The notes: a model not told the origin generated them from the sequence alone. A stretch of DNA of 64,000 nucleotides from Ornithinimicrobium sp. INDO-MA30-4 (GCF_021535045.1 NZ_CP091056.1:1674001-1738000); one strand, 5' to 3'; counted from the stretch's first letter, positions 18,498 to 28,937 are shown. A program made the numbers and translations.

Positions 18498-20944
18498 TCA
18501 GGCCTCCTTGACCAGGAGCGCGACCGGCGCGACCGCGAAGGCCTCGTCGACCGGCAAGCCAGGCTCGCCCACCTCGACGCGGCGGCCAGTGAGTTCATCC
18601 ACCCAGACACCGGCGGGCAGGTCAACGTGATGATTCTCGAAGCCGTGCTCGGCAACAAAGTGCGGGTCGCGGATCGCCAGTGCGGCCACCTGCTCGCCAC
18701 GGACGTGACCAACAACGTGCTCGCTGCCCTTCAGCGCGCGGTAGGAACCATCGGGTCCAAACACCTCAAATCGGCTGGCGCGCAGGCGCAAAGTCCGAGC
18801 GGTGACCAGCAACTTCTCCTCAGACAAGTCGGCTGGCGCAGCGCCCCCATCGAGTCGAGCCAAAGCCTCAATGCGACGGCGGTAGTTGACCGGGCGTCGG
18901 TTGTCCGGGTCCACCAGCGACAGGTCAACCAACTCGGTGCCCTGATAGGTGTCGGCCACCCCAGGCAGCGTCAACTGCAACAGCTTTTGACCCAAAATCA
19001 TTGAGCGGATCTGCTGCTCACTGCCAGCGATCGCCTCTTCGATGGCGTCATGCAGTTCACCCGAGGTCTGAGCCTCGTGAGCCAAGCCGATAACAGCACC
19101 TTCATATTCGGTGTCGGGCTCGACCCAGTTGGTGTTGAGTTTGGCCTCGCGCATGGCCTTGGTGAGGTAGGCATCGAGGCGCTCTTCACTAATCTCGCCG
19201 ACCCCGAGGAGAGTCTGCGTGACCAGGTCAGCGGCCGAAGCGCTGAGCCAGACCTGGGTGGCCATCTCGACAGCGGCTCGAATGCAGGCACCCCAGGCCT
19301 CTTCATCACCAGAGATCGCTAGCAGTCGGGCGCGCACGTCTTCGGAGCGCTTAGTGTCGTGGGTGCTCAGCGCAGTCATGCCTTGGGGCCAGTGCATAGC
19401 TTGGTTTTCGGCCCATTCGACCAGCGGTTGAGTGCTGGGGTGCGCGCCACGCGATGGGTGTCCACCGACCTCATTCAGCGCGACCATCCGGTGCCAGCGA
19501 TAGAACGCAGTGTCTTCAACACCCTTGGCCAGCACCGGGCCGGTGGTCTGCTGGAAACGAACGGCTAGCTCGTATGCGGCGCTCGGGTCCGCAACCCCAG
19601 CATCTGGATTGGCCAGCACTTCAGCCAAGGCGTCAATCGTCTCGTCCACACCCTCAGATGCGCGCTTAGCGCGGCGGACAGCGTCATCTAGGTGCGACAT
19701 CGCATCCGGGCTGGGCTCCTCGTGGCCAGGGCGCACGTAGGCGCGGTAGACCTCAAAGCTGGCCAGGATAGCCGCCATCGCCACCTTCAACTCGTCCTTG
19801 TCTTGCTTGGGCAGCACCTGGATGGCGAGCCGGTGCAGGCGCTTGACTTCGGGCTGCAGCAACTCTTCAACGGCTTCGACCTTGGCCATCTCGATGACGT
19901 CATCAAAGTCAGGGGTGCCACCAACCCAAGCCCAGCAGCGAGCCACTTCTTCGGCAGAGTGCGGGTCAACAAGCGCCAGGCTGAGGGCAGCGTTGGCGTC
20001 ATAACCCGTGGTCCCAGCGGACTTCCACGTGGTGGGCAGGGTCTCGTTGCGGTCCAAGATCTTTTCGACCCAGACCGGAGCGCCCGGCTTGAGGTGGTCG
20101 GCCAGCATTTCGAGATAGCCAGCCGGGTCAGCCAGGCCGTCCGGGTGATCAATGCGGAAACCATCGATGGCACCAGCGTGGTGCAGGTCTAGCAACACCC
20201 GGTGGGTGGCTTCGAACACGTCCGGTAACTCAACCTGGACGGCGATGAGTTGGTCGACCTCAAAAAAACGGCGGTAGTTGAGCACCTCATCGGCTTCCTT
20301 CCAGGAGGCCAGGTGATAGTGCTGCTTGGCTAGGACCTTCTCGACATTTGCCGAGCCAAGGTCATCGCCCACGCTACCTTCGGCGATGGGGAAAATGTGG
20401 TCGTAATAGCGGGCAACCGGTCGGCCTTCGGCGAGGCCATCATCAGGCCCACCGATGTCTAGCGTGATTTCGCCATTCGCCAGGACCTCCCCAGCGGGGC
20501 TCCCAAGACCGGGAGGCCAAACTCGTCATCGAGATAGTCCCAGTCGACATCAAACCAGTGCGCTTTGGCTGAGTTTTTGCCTTCGCTCAGCACTTCCCAG
20601 ACCGGGGCGTTGTGCCACATCGGCGGGACAAGCGCCATGTGATTGGGCACGACGTCGACGATGATGCCGAGGCCATATTGGTGCGCGGCGTCCGAGAGGC
20701 GGAGCAAACCTTCGCGACCACCCAACTCGCGATTGATCTGCGAGTGGTCGACCACATCATACCCGTGCTGGGATCCGGGCACTGCGGTGAGGATCGGCGA
20801 GAGGTAGAGGTGAGTCACCCCCAGTTCAGCCAAGTAGGGGACGATCTTGGCTGCATCGTCAAAGGTGAAACCGCTGTGCAGCTGCAACCGGTAGGTCGAA
20901 GCGAGCGGGCGAAGGTCTGCTGTGGCATCAGTCACGTCGGCCAT
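18498..20944 (-). CDS. treY: Malto-oligosyltrehalose synthase (frameshift)
   Basis: TreY (GH13_26) converts the reducing end of maltodextrin to a trehalose unit by intramolecular transglucosylation. Seen: 'STYRLQLHSGFTFDDAAKIV', 'YLAELGVTHLYLSPILTAVP', 'VDVVPNHMAL', 'YRRFFEVDQLIAVQVE', 'IDGFRIDHPDGLADP' with the nucleophile Asp, 'VWVEKIL' with the acid/base Glu, and 'ALSTHDTKRSEDVRARL'. One base is lost in the C-run 20489-20492. About 815 residues, normal for TreY. It sits directly upstream of treZ; the debranching enzyme TreX is not in the window. Confidence 0.93.
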
Positions 20945-21016
20945 TGTGCCAAGGTATCGCCGATAATGGCACGTTTGGGCGACAATTGGGGTTAGCCAAT
21001 CAGCAGAGGAGGCCTT

Positions 21017-21492
21017 GTGGGCGAAGGCAGGACAGGCAGATTTGGCACTTCGGGGCTTTGGCTCACAGTGCTGGTGGCGTATGCCGGGGTCGGCACGGTC
21101 CTGCTGCTCTGGCCCGACGGATGGGCGCTAAACCGCATCAATGTTGATGTCTATGTCTTTTGCGGCGCACCGGCGGACCACAGTGGGCAACTCCAGAAGA
21201 CGTCGCGGTGGCGCTCAACTGCCTGATCTTTATCCCGGTTGGCGCGTTCTTGTCGCTAGCGCTACCTCGGCTGCGGTGGTGGCATGTCGGCGCGGCGGGA
21301 TTCGGGCTCAGTCTGGCCGTGGAGGTCGCCCAGTGGACGCTACTGCCAGGGCGCAGCCCCGAGGTGGTTGACCTGGTGGCCAACACGCTCGGGGCTGCCC
21401 TTGGAGCTGTGATTGTCGCGGTGATTAGAGGTTGGAGCCTTCGAAGGTCTCGTTCGTCATCTGACCGTCATCAAAGTACGCAACACAAATGA
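21017..21492 (+). CDS. VanZ-like membrane protein (frameshift)
   Basis: Small integral membrane protein of the VanZ-like family, about 158 residues. Seen: 'LTVLVAYAGVGTVLLLWP', then after repair of one lost T in 21158-21161 'VALNCLIFIPVGAFLSLALP', 'GLSLAVEVAQWTLLPGRSPE' and 'DLVANTLGAALGAVIVAVI', the family's E-x-x-Q and D-x-x-x-N-T-x-G features. GTG start at 21017 with a good agaggagg site before it. The family's role is poorly defined apart from low-level teicoplanin resistance in VanZ itself. The 3' end overlaps the convergent lipoprotein gene by 68 bp, so the stop may be earlier if another base is missing. Confidence 0.72.
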
Positions 21493-22033
21493 CCTCACGG
21501 TCGCCCATCTCCCAACCCACTTCGAGTGGGCCAACGTCGTAGATGAACAACTCTGAGTCTTCATAGGCAACGCCAACGAAGTCCTCGAATGCGGGCAGGC
21601 ACTCGTCTTCTAGTGCGGCCGAGTATTCATCGTCGGAGGGGAACGCGCCATCGGGAAGGTCAAACACCCGGAAAACTTGAGAGTCGTGCTCCTCAGAACA
21701 GTCGACCGTCGGCATCTCGGACAATTGCTCGTCGGAGACTGCTGCCTCGACCTCGGCGTCAATCAGGCATTCGCCTTCGCGCGGCCATTTGGGTCCAAAG
21801 GAAAAGTCAGGGTCGTCGGTGACGTCGGCCTCGGGCAAATCTGCGGAGACCTCTTCGGCGTCCGCTTCAGCCTCAGCGGCTTCGCTGGTTGCCTCTTCGG
21901 TGATGTCGTCACTGGGTTCGGCTTCGACAACGACGGGGGTCTCGTCTTCGGAGGAGCCGCAGGCACTCAGCACGAGGGCCGAGGCCATCGCGAAGACGGC
22001 CAGACGGCTACGGGTTGTGATCGCTGATTTCAT
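21425..22033 (-). CDS. Septum-formation-domain lipoprotein, paralogue B
   Basis: Intact 202-residue secreted lipoprotein. Seen: a signal peptide ending in lipobox 'ALVLSAC' (Cys about 25), a long acidic Glu/Ala/Asp-rich linker (about residues 28-75), then the Septum_form-type domain with 'LSEMPTVDCSEEHDSQVF', 'ALEDECLPAFEDFVG' and C-terminal 'FEGSNL'. The paired Cys residues probably form disulfides outside the cell. It follows its shorter paralogue by only 10 bp. The domain name comes from a mycobacterial protein; the real function is unclear. Confidence 0.75.
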   Translation of the reverse strand: MKSAITTRSRLAVFAMASALVLSACGSSEDETPVVVEAEPSDDITEEATSEAAEAEADAEEVSADLPEADVTDDPDFSFGPKWPREGECLIDAEVEAAVSDEQLSEMPTVDCSEEHDSQVFRVFDLPDGAFPSDDEYSAALEDECLPAFEDFVGVAYEDSELFIYDVGPLEVGWEMGDREVICVAYFDDGQMTNETFEGSNL

Positions 22034-22043
22034 CGAATGCCCC

Positions 22044-22469
22044 TTAGAGGTTTGAGCCCTCGAAGGACTCAGTCACGTCGCCATCTTCGGTGTAAGCGAT
22101 GCAGATCGTCTCGCGGTCGCCAGCGTCCCAGCCCTCTTCTTGGGGTGAAAGGTCGCTGATAAAGAGACTGGACTCTTCGTAGTTGATGCCCACGAAGGAC
22201 TCGAAGGCTGGCAAGCACTCGGCCTCAAGCGCAGCGACGTATTCGGTTTCCGTGGGGAAATCTCCATCGGGCAGGTCGAACTTGTGGAAGACCTGAGCGT
22301 CATGAGCCTCAGTGCAATCGACGGTCGGCAACTCCGAGACCTCGCCGGTCAGGCCGGCGTAGTCCATGCAGTCGCCGATTTCGGCGGTAGGGGCGCTGGT
22401 GCTGCAGGCACTCAACACGAGGGCAGCGGCGGCAGTCAGGCTAAGGGCCGCGGTCTGACGAATCTTCAT
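22044..22469 (-). CDS. Septum-formation-domain lipoprotein, paralogue A
   Basis: Intact 141-residue lipoprotein and close paralogue of the next gene. Seen: lipobox 'ALVLSAC' (Cys about 22), no acidic linker, then 'EIGDCMDYAGLTGEVSELP', 'VDCTEAHDAQVFHKFDLPDG', 'ALEAECLPAFESFVGINYEE' and the same 'FEGSNL' ending. The identical ends and 10-bp spacing point to tandem gene duplication, after which copy B gained a long acidic spacer. Confidence 0.75.
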   Translation of the reverse strand: MKIRQTAALSLTAAAALVLSACSTSAPTAEIGDCMDYAGLTGEVSELPTVDCTEAHDAQVFHKFDLPDGDFPTETEYVAALEAECLPAFESFVGINYEESSLFISDLSPQEEGWDAGDRETICIAYTEDGDVTESFEGSNL

Positions 22470-22617
22470 CGGAGTCTTTCATCACGGGAGGGCATCGCAG
22501 TTTCTGTGCAATCGCTGAATGAATCTAGTGGAATCGATGACAATGAGCCACTGGTTGAAATCGGCATAATCACCGGTCAGTGAAGTGATAACTCTCAGTT
22601 GGCGAGGATATTTACGC

Positions 22618-25190
22618 CTACAGCCTGCGCATCGCTGTTGCTGGGACAAAGGCTTCGCCGATTTCGTCAGATACATCGAGGTCTGCCGTCGCTTCGATGA
22701 TCCAGTCGTTATTGCCGTCGGGATCAACAACGGTTTGGCTGATCTCCCAGGTGCGGCCCTCGGTTTTGATCCGCAGGTGTTGTGGGCCGCGGGCATCTGC
22801 GTCAGGGAAATCTCGTCATGTTCGTCGTAGAAATCGGCCAGGGCGTCGTCCCAGTCTTGCGGAGCCATCGGCGGTTCGATGGGGTTATCGGGCAAGGCGG
22901 CCACGCTGGCTTCGAGCGCACCCAGAGAGTTCCATTGGTCGGCAGCGGCCAACTCGATCCGCCGGAACATGGCCTTGCGGACCATGACCTTAAACGCTCG
23001 CTCGTTGCCGGTGACCGGGCGAGCCGTGGCAATCGGGGCGCCTTCGGCGGCTCGCCTCGCTGCTTCTGCGACGAGGTCTGGGTCGGTGAGGGCCTCCCAC
23101 TCCTCCAACAGGGAGGAGTCGGTCTGCCGAATGGTTTCGCCGAGCCAGGCGATTAGGTCTTCAAGGGGCTCTTGGCGGGCGCTGTCCGGGACGGTTTGTC
23201 GCAGCGTCCGGTAGGCATCAGTGAGGTAGCGCAACAGCACACCCTCAACCCGCGAGATTTGATAAAAGCTGACATATTCGCTGAAACTCATCGCGCGCTC
23301 GTACATGTCCCGGACCACGGACTTGGGGCTCAGTGCGTCTTCGCTAACCCACGGGTGGGTTTGCCGATAGATGGCCAACGTCGCTTCCAGCAACTCCTGC
23401 AGGGGCATCGGCCAGGTGACGTCATCGAGCAGCACCATGCGCTCTTCGTATTCAATGCCGTCCGCCTTCATCTCGGCGACGGCTTCGCCCTTAGCTTTGG
23501 AGCGTTGGGCAAAGAGCACCTGGCGTGGATCGTCGAGCACCGACTCAACGATCGAGACGACGTTCAAGTGGTATGCCGCGTCGTCCGGGTCGAGCACGTC
23601 GAAAGTGGCCAGCGCGAACGGAGCCAGGGCCTGATTGAGGGCGAAGTTATCTTGCACCTCGGGGTTGATAACGACTTGGCGACCGGAGGCTTCCGGCTCG
23701 GGGAGGCGTTGCAACACGCCAGATTCGAGCATGGACCGGGTCAGGCTGATAGCGCGTCTGGCCAATTTGGCCTGCGAGCGCCGATCGTCATGGTTGTCTC
23801 GCAAAAGACTGCGCAGGTGAGTGAAAGGGTCACCGGCGCGGGCAACGACGTTGAGGATCATTGAGTGGTCGATGCGCATCCGCGAACGCAGCGGCTCGGG
23901 GGCACCTTCAACGAGTTTGTCGTAGGTCTCCTCGGTGTAGGACACCTGGCCTTCCGGTGGCTTTTTACGTTGGACCTTGCGCTGCTTCTTGGGGTCATCC
24001 CCGCTTTGGCCAGGGCCCGAGCGTTTTCGATGATGTGCTCCGGAGCCTGCACCACGACATACCCAGATGTGTCAAAGCCAGCGCGCCCGGCCCGGCCAGC
24101 GATCTGGTGAAACTCGCGGGTGCGCAGGACTCGTTGCTTGGTGCCGTCGAATTTAGTCAGGCCGGTGAAGAGCACCGTGCGGATCGGCACGTTGATGCCG
24201 ACCCCAAGGTGTCGGTGCCGCAGATGACTTTGAGCAGGCCATCTTGGGCCAACTGCTCGACCAGACGCCGATAGCGCGGCAGCATCCCGGCGTGGTGCAC
24301 GCCGATGCCGACGCGGATCAGCTTGGACAACGTCTTGCCAAAACCTGCGCTGAACCGGAAGGCGCCGATCTTTTCGGCGATCTTGTCCTTTCTTCGCGGG
24401 TAGCGATCTTGAGTGAGGTCAGCGATTGGGCACGATCGAGGGCATCTTTTGGGTGAAGTGCACGATGTAGACCGGCGCTTGATGCGTCTCCAGCAACTCG
24501 GTGATGGTTTCGGTGATCGGCGTCATCGCCCAGGAAAAACTCAGCGGCACTGGGCGCTCGGCGTCATCGACCACGGCGGTGTCGCGGCCATTGCGCGCGG
24601 TGATGTCTTCGACAAAACCGCTCACGTCGCCCAGCGTGGCCGACATCAGCAAAACTGAGCCTGCGGCAACTGCAGCAACGGGACCTGCCAGGCCCAGCCG
24701 CGGTCTGGCTCGGAATAGAAGTGGAACTCGTCCATGACGACCAACCCAACGTCAGCTTGGTCGCCCTCGCGCAACGCTATGTTGGCCAAGATCTCAGCCG
24801 TGCAGCAAATGATCGGCGCGTCGGCATTAACCGAGGCATCGCCGGTGACCATGCCGACGTTTTCGGGGCCAAAGATGGCCGTGAGCGCAAAGAACTTTTC
24901 GCTGACCAGTGCCTTGATCGGCGCGGTGTAGAACGAAACGCGATCATCGTTCAGGGCCAAGAAGTGCGCCGCCGTCGCGACCAGCGACTTACCTGATCCG
25001 GTCGGCGTCGCGAGGATGACGTTGCTGCCCCCGAACAACTCGATGATCGCTTCGTCTTGGTGCGGGTAGAGCTGAGTCCCGGCGTCGCTGGCCCACCCGG
25101 CGAACAACTCGTACAGCGAGTCGGGATCGGCGGGTTTGCTGGGCAGGATTTCGTCTGGGAAGCCATCGCCAGCGATTATCCCTCACTCAT
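22618..25190 (-). CDS. DEAD/DEAH-box helicase with DUF3516 C-terminus (about seven frameshifts)
   Basis: Ski2/Lhr-like superfamily-2 RNA or DNA helicase, about 857 residues. Seen: Walker A '[14 protein letters not shown]', motif Ia '[14 protein letters not shown]', motif II in '[17 protein letters not shown]', motif III '[16 protein letters not shown]', '[20 protein letters not shown]', motif VI '[15 protein letters not shown]', then the large DUF3516 region. Frame breaks near 25183, 24655, 24449, 24388, 24203, 24000 and 22807 are each cured by one base in a run. I place the start at the ATG at 25190 (needs one G) and the stop at 22618-22620, where the repaired frame ends in 'PATAMRRL'. Divergent from the serine protease. 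Confidence 0.85.
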
Positions 25191-25285
25191 CCGACACACC
25201 CCACTTGATGGATCTAGACATCACCAAACAACTCTTGGTTCAGGCAATGCGTGAAGAAGTCGCGCATCCACCAGGAGGTTTAAAC

Positions 25286-26254
25286 ATGTGCCCAGAACCA
25301 GCAGATGACGCTGACCGTCCCCTTGACGAGAAGAGCCTGAAGAAGTTCCAGCGGAAGGCCAGCAAGAAGATCCCCAGGGATGTCGCGGGGATCGAGGACA
25401 ATCCCGAACTCAAGCCCTACAAGATCCTGGTGGCTTCACCGCAGGAGCTCGAGAAGTTTTCGGCCGAGCCACTGAAGAGCATGATCCCTGAGTGGGAAGG
25501 GGTCTCCGTCAGACCCGAGCGAGCAATCGAATACGAGAAGTTTCGCCCTGAAATGCGGCTTGGGAACGAGCCGGTGGACCCACTTGTGGTCCAGGGCACC
25601 GATGAGCGCCGCCGCTACAACGACCGCCGCTACCCGTGGGGCTGCATCTGTCGAGTGGTGACAAGCGCAGGAGTCGGCAGCGGCATTCTGATCGGCCCAC
25701 GCCACGTACTCACCGCTAGCCACGTCGTGAACTGGAGTGTGCCTGGAGGTGTCAACGGCTCCGTCGAAGTTCACCGCGCAGGCGCCTCTGTGCGTGCAAC
25801 GTCACGAATCAACCGAGTCTTCGCGTTCACCCAGGTCACCGGCAGTGGCGTCCCGTGGTCACAACTCGACGAGGACTACGCAGTCCTCGAGTTGGACGAC
25901 AATCTCGGAAACCGATACGGCTGGCTGGGCACCCGGACCTACAGCTCAGGGTGGGACGGCGATGCATTCTGGTACAACGTCGGACACCCGGGCGATGTCG
26001 GCAACACTCGCTGGCCAACGTGGCAGCGGAGCAAGTGGCTAGATGAGCACGCTTGGGACTTCGGCAGCGGTCGATCCATGGACACGGACGCCGATCTCAA
26101 TCCCGGCAACTCGGGCGGGCCGATGTTTGCTTGGTGGAGCGACGGACCCTACGTGGTCGCAGTTGTTTCTGCGCACAGCGTCAGCAGTGGAGAAAACTAC
26201 TGCGCCGGTGGCCGTGACCTTCCGCGGTTGGTGCGCTGGGCACAGTCCAGTTAG
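25286..26254 (+). CDS. Trypsin-like (S1) serine protease with an unrecognised N-terminal domain
   Basis: Intact, about 322 residues. The catalytic triad is visible: His in 'VLTASHVVNWSV', Asp in 'DEDYAVLELDDN', Ser in 'LNPGNSGGPMFAWW'. The fold resembles V8/glutamyl-endopeptidase-type proteases. No signal peptide or membrane segment is seen, so it may act inside the cell or leave by another route. The first 120 residues are charged ('DEKSLKKFQRKASKKIPRD') and unfamiliar. I start at the ATG at 25286 because of a perfect aggaggtttaaac site; an ATG at 25208 is in frame but lacks one. It is divergent from the helicase. Confidence 0.8.
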   Translation: MCPEPADDADRPLDEKSLKKFQRKASKKIPRDVAGIEDNPELKPYKILVASPQELEKFSAEPLKSMIPEWEGVSVRPERAIEYEKFRPEMRLGNEPVDPLVVQGTDERRRYNDRRYPWGCICRVVTSAGVGSGILIGPRHVLTASHVVNWSVPGGVNGSVEVHRAGASVRATSRINRVFAFTQVTGSGVPWSQLDEDYAVLELDDNLGNRYGWLGTRTYSSGWDGDAFWYNVGHPGDVGNTRWPTWQRSKWLDEHAWDFGSGRSMDTDADLNPGNSGGPMFAWWSDGPYVVAVVSAHSVSSGENYCAGGRDLPRLVRWAQSS

Positions 26255-26268
26255 CACTAGAGTTTCAG

Positions 26269-26284
26269 GCCCCGCTGCCGGGGC
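26269..26284 (+). terminator. GC-rich hairpin after the serine protease
   Basis: GCCCCG CTGC CGGGGC, a perfect 6-bp stem with a 4-base loop, 15 bp after the protease stop codon. No T-run follows, so termination is plausible but not certain. A small Cys/His-containing reading frame on the other strand ends inside this region. Confidence 0.4.
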
Positions 26285-26389
26285 ACATCGTGGGCACCCC
26301 GTCCCGGTCATACAAGTGGGCGGGGTGCATGCCACACCTGGGCGCCGCAGTGTGCGACGGGCTTTTGCTCGCTCTTCATTCGACCGAGG

Positions 26390-26593
26390 CTAACTGCTGT
26401 TGCTGTCGGGCCACGAGCGAATCGCAAAGGTCGCGGACGTCAGCAGCATGAGCGCCGCCAAGACCGCGGACACTAGAGATCGTCCCTCATCGATGATGGG
26501 CAACACGACGGCGATGTGTGCGGCTGACATCACCGCCACGAACGTCCAGACCTACGACAAGTGCCTCGACTGTGGTTGATTCTTCTTCGCCAT
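26390..26593 (-). pseudogene. Small membrane protein broken by an in-frame amber codon
   Basis: From the ATG at 26593 the frame reads 'MAKKNQPQSRHLS', TAG, then 'VWTFVAVMSAAHIAVVLPII' and 'SLVSAVLAALMLLTSATFAI', ending 'RSWPDSNSS'. The two hydrophobic stretches would make two membrane helices in a 67-residue protein. The single TAG at codon 14 could be a base error (TAC to TAG) or a real lesion; a downstream GTG could also serve as start. No family is recognised. Confidence 0.45.
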
Positions 26594-26685
26594 CCAAACC
26601 CCTCCCCGAATTCAAGAACCCTCAACCTATCAAGGGCACACGTATAGTTGCTGGACCATCCAGCAACCGGGACCGAGGCACGCAC

Positions 26686-26889
26686 GTGAGCAAAAAGGAA
26701 GACCGCGAGGGCCTGAGCCTGGGCTACCGGATCATGCACCGCATCAAAGTCGCTGGTCTGACGGTCTATGGCCCTGCTCAACTCAGTGATGACAAAGACC
26801 CGATCGCGCGGTTGCATCGCAAACGAGCCGCCAAGGTGGCTGCCGCACGCAAGGCCCGACTCGAGCGCGAGTCAGACCAAGGCGGCTAG
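26686..26889 (+). CDS. Small basic conserved protein
   Basis: About 67 residues: 'SKKEDREGLSLGYRIMHRIK', then 'VAGLTVYGPAQLSDDKDP', then a highly basic tail 'RLHRKRAAKVAAARKARLER'. Related short proteins occur in other actinomycetes, from memory. Function unknown; the tail could bind nucleic acid. I use the GTG at 26686 because the sequence upstream is low-complexity and out of character. A TATAGT hexamer lies about 40 bp before the start. The 3' end overlaps the convergent ABC permease gene by 4 bases. Confidence 0.5.
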   Translation: MSKKEDREGLSLGYRIMHRIKVAGLTVYGPAQLSDDKDPIARLHRKRAAKVAAARKARLERESDQGG

Positions 26890-27637
26890 GCAGTTTGAGC
26901 CTTGATCGGGATCCGACGCAGCAGCCCAAAGTAGGCCCAGGCTGAGATGGCGATGATCGCGAGAGCAATCACCGGGCCCAACACACCGAGGTCAAAGACA
27001 GACCTGTCAAAGAACGACATTTGTCCGGCCCCGCTGGTCACGAAGAGTGGCATCAGAAGCAGGGGCGAGACGGTGAGCGGCAAGAAGAGCGTTCCGCGCC
27101 AGCCACCCACTCGGTAGTACGTCGCAACGACCAGCAATCCGCTGAGGTTGCTGGCAATGAACATCAGAAAAGCACCATAGAAGTATGCCCAGGCACCGTC
27201 GGCGAGCACCTCGCCACTGCCATCTGCCGCCAGGTGGGACCAACCAAACTGGTCGAAGACGAAACGCTCGATCAGCAACAGTGCCGTGATCGTGCTGGCG
27301 TAGAACAGCGCTGATCCAAGACCCGCCAAGAGGCTACCGATCGTCAAAGAGCGCCGGGTCAGGCCATTGGCCACGTGCACCGTTGCATACCAAACGAACA
27401 CGGCAACCATCATGGCGAACTGAAACCACAGCGTGCCTTGATAAGCGAACTGCACGAAGGACAGGCTCGGGTCACCGAATCTGCTGACGACGACAATCGA
27501 CAAAGCCATGAAGAACGTGGCTATCGAAAAAACCACATCCCTCGGTTAAGAAGGAGCCCAAGTTGGATCTTGGCTGCGCGCTGCCACTGCGCAGGACGTC
27601 GGGAAATCGAGGTTTGAGACTGGGTTGCGGTAGTCAT
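26886..27637 (-). CDS. ABC transporter membrane subunit (frameshift)
   Basis: Integral membrane protein of about 250 residues with about six hydrophobic segments, including 'SIATFFMALSIVVVS', 'FAMMVAVFVWYATVHV', 'FYASTITALLLIERFVF' and 'VLGPVIALAIIAISAWAYFG'. One base is missing in the A-run 27527-27532, which separates the cytoplasmic N-terminus 'QWQRAAKIQLGLLLNRGMWF' from the membrane part. It starts 14 bp after the ATPase gene, in the layout GntR - ATPase - permease typical of YtrA-type operons. The exported or sensed compound, often a cell-envelope antibiotic in this class, is unknown. Confidence 0.7.
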
Positions 27638-27650
27638 AACGACTCGACTC

Positions 27651-28534
27651 CTAAGCGTCGGTGAGGTGGATGAAGAGGTCTTGCAGCGGCACCGGGCCGA
27701 TCTGCAACCCCGCTCGCTCGGCGTCGACCAGGGCCTGTTGATCAAGGTCGCCGTAGAGCGTGAGTTGGCGGGTTGGGCCAAGATCGCGGGAGCCCACGAC
27801 CGTGTGACCCAGCGCGGTTTGACTGGCTGCGCTCTGGTCGACTGCAGCAGTTGGGCCGGTCAGGGTGACGCCACGACGGCGCAGGTCATCGGCTTCTTCG
27901 CTGAGCAGAACGGTGCCGCCTGCCAGGATCGTGACGGTCTCAACCAACGGTTCAATCTCGCTGATCAGGTGGCTCGACAAAATGATCGTGCGCGGGTGCT
28001 CAGCGAAGTCGGCGATCAACTCGTCATAGAACTTCTGCCTTGTCGGCGCGTCCATCCCCAGGTGCACTTCATCAAACATGGTGACTTCTGCGCGCGAAGC
28101 CAGACCGATCACCGCACCGAGTGCCGAGCGCTGCCCGCGCGACATCGCTGCTGGTTTGACGCTCACGTCGAGCCCGAAGGACTGGGCGAGAGCGTCGGCA
28201 TACTCACGGTCAAAGGTGGGCCTGGCCATCTCGACAAAGTCCAGCATCTTGGTGGCGGGAGCGTCACCAATCACGTCGCCACTTTCGCGGATCAGGCAGA
28301 TGTTCTCCATCAAGGATTCCCGCTCGAAGGGTTTTGCCCGTCAACCACAACCGATCCGGTATGCGGTTGGCGCAGCGAGGCGAGCACGGACAGCAAGGTG
28401 GTCTTGCCGGTGCCGTTGCGGCCCAGCAGTCCGTGGATGCGACCGGGCGCTAGGTCGAGGTTGACGGCTTCGAGCGCTGTGGTCTTCCCGTAGCGGACGG
28501 ACAGGTCTGTGGTGGTGATTCCGTATCCGCTCAT
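27651..28534 (-). CDS. ABC transporter ATPase of a GntR-controlled operon (frameshift)
   Basis: About 294 residues. Seen: Walker A 'GLLGRNGTGKTTLL', then after repair at 28329-28331 'MENICLIRESGDVIGDAPA', signature-like 'MSRGQRSALGAVIGLASRA', Walker B 'VTMFDEVHLGMDAPTRQKFY', and switch His in 'TIILSSHLISEIEPLVE'. The signature is SRGQR rather than LSGGQ, as in YtrB-like and other drug-type ATPases. The ATG at 28534 overlaps the GntR stop (TGATG), so translation is coupled. Confidence 0.82.
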
Positions 28535-28937
28535 CACGGCTCCTCGGCGTTGTTCTGGTCTGTGGTGGTGGCGCTGCCCGCAGTGTCGGCGCTGGCTCGC
28601 AGACAGCGGGCTAAATCTTCGGCGTTGATGCCCAGCACTTCGGCGTCGCGCAGCAGGGGTCGACGCGTTCGGCAAAGAACGACTGGCGCCGACTGGTCCG
28701 CAATTGCTCGGGGGCGCCGTCGGCGACGAAAGTGCCCATGCCGCGCTGTTTGCGCAGGATGCCTTCGGACTCCAGGGCCGCGAAGGCTTTGGCTGCGGTG
28801 GCTGGATTGATCCGGTAGGTAGAGGCGTATTGCGTCGTGGACATCACTTGGTCGCCTTCGGTCAGGGCGCCGGAGAGGATCTCACCGCGAATCGCTTCAG
28901 CAATCTGCTGGTAGATCGGTTCTCGTCCGTCAAACAT
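28534..28937 (-). CDS. GntR-family (YtrA-type) transcriptional regulator (frameshift)
   Basis: About 135 residues. Seen: winged helix 'PIYQQIAEAIRGEILSGAL', 'YASTYRINPATAAKAFAALE', 'GILRKQRGMGTFVADGA', and a short C-terminal helical tail instead of a large effector domain, which marks the YtrA subgroup. One base is missing in the G-run 28656-28659; the repaired tail ends at a TGA that overlaps the ATPase ATG. It probably represses its own operon. Confidence 0.82.

Noticed and set aside
27666-28493. 275-residue plus-strand frame opposite the ABC ATPase
   Set aside because: The ATPase motifs on the minus strand are clear; this is an antisense shadow.
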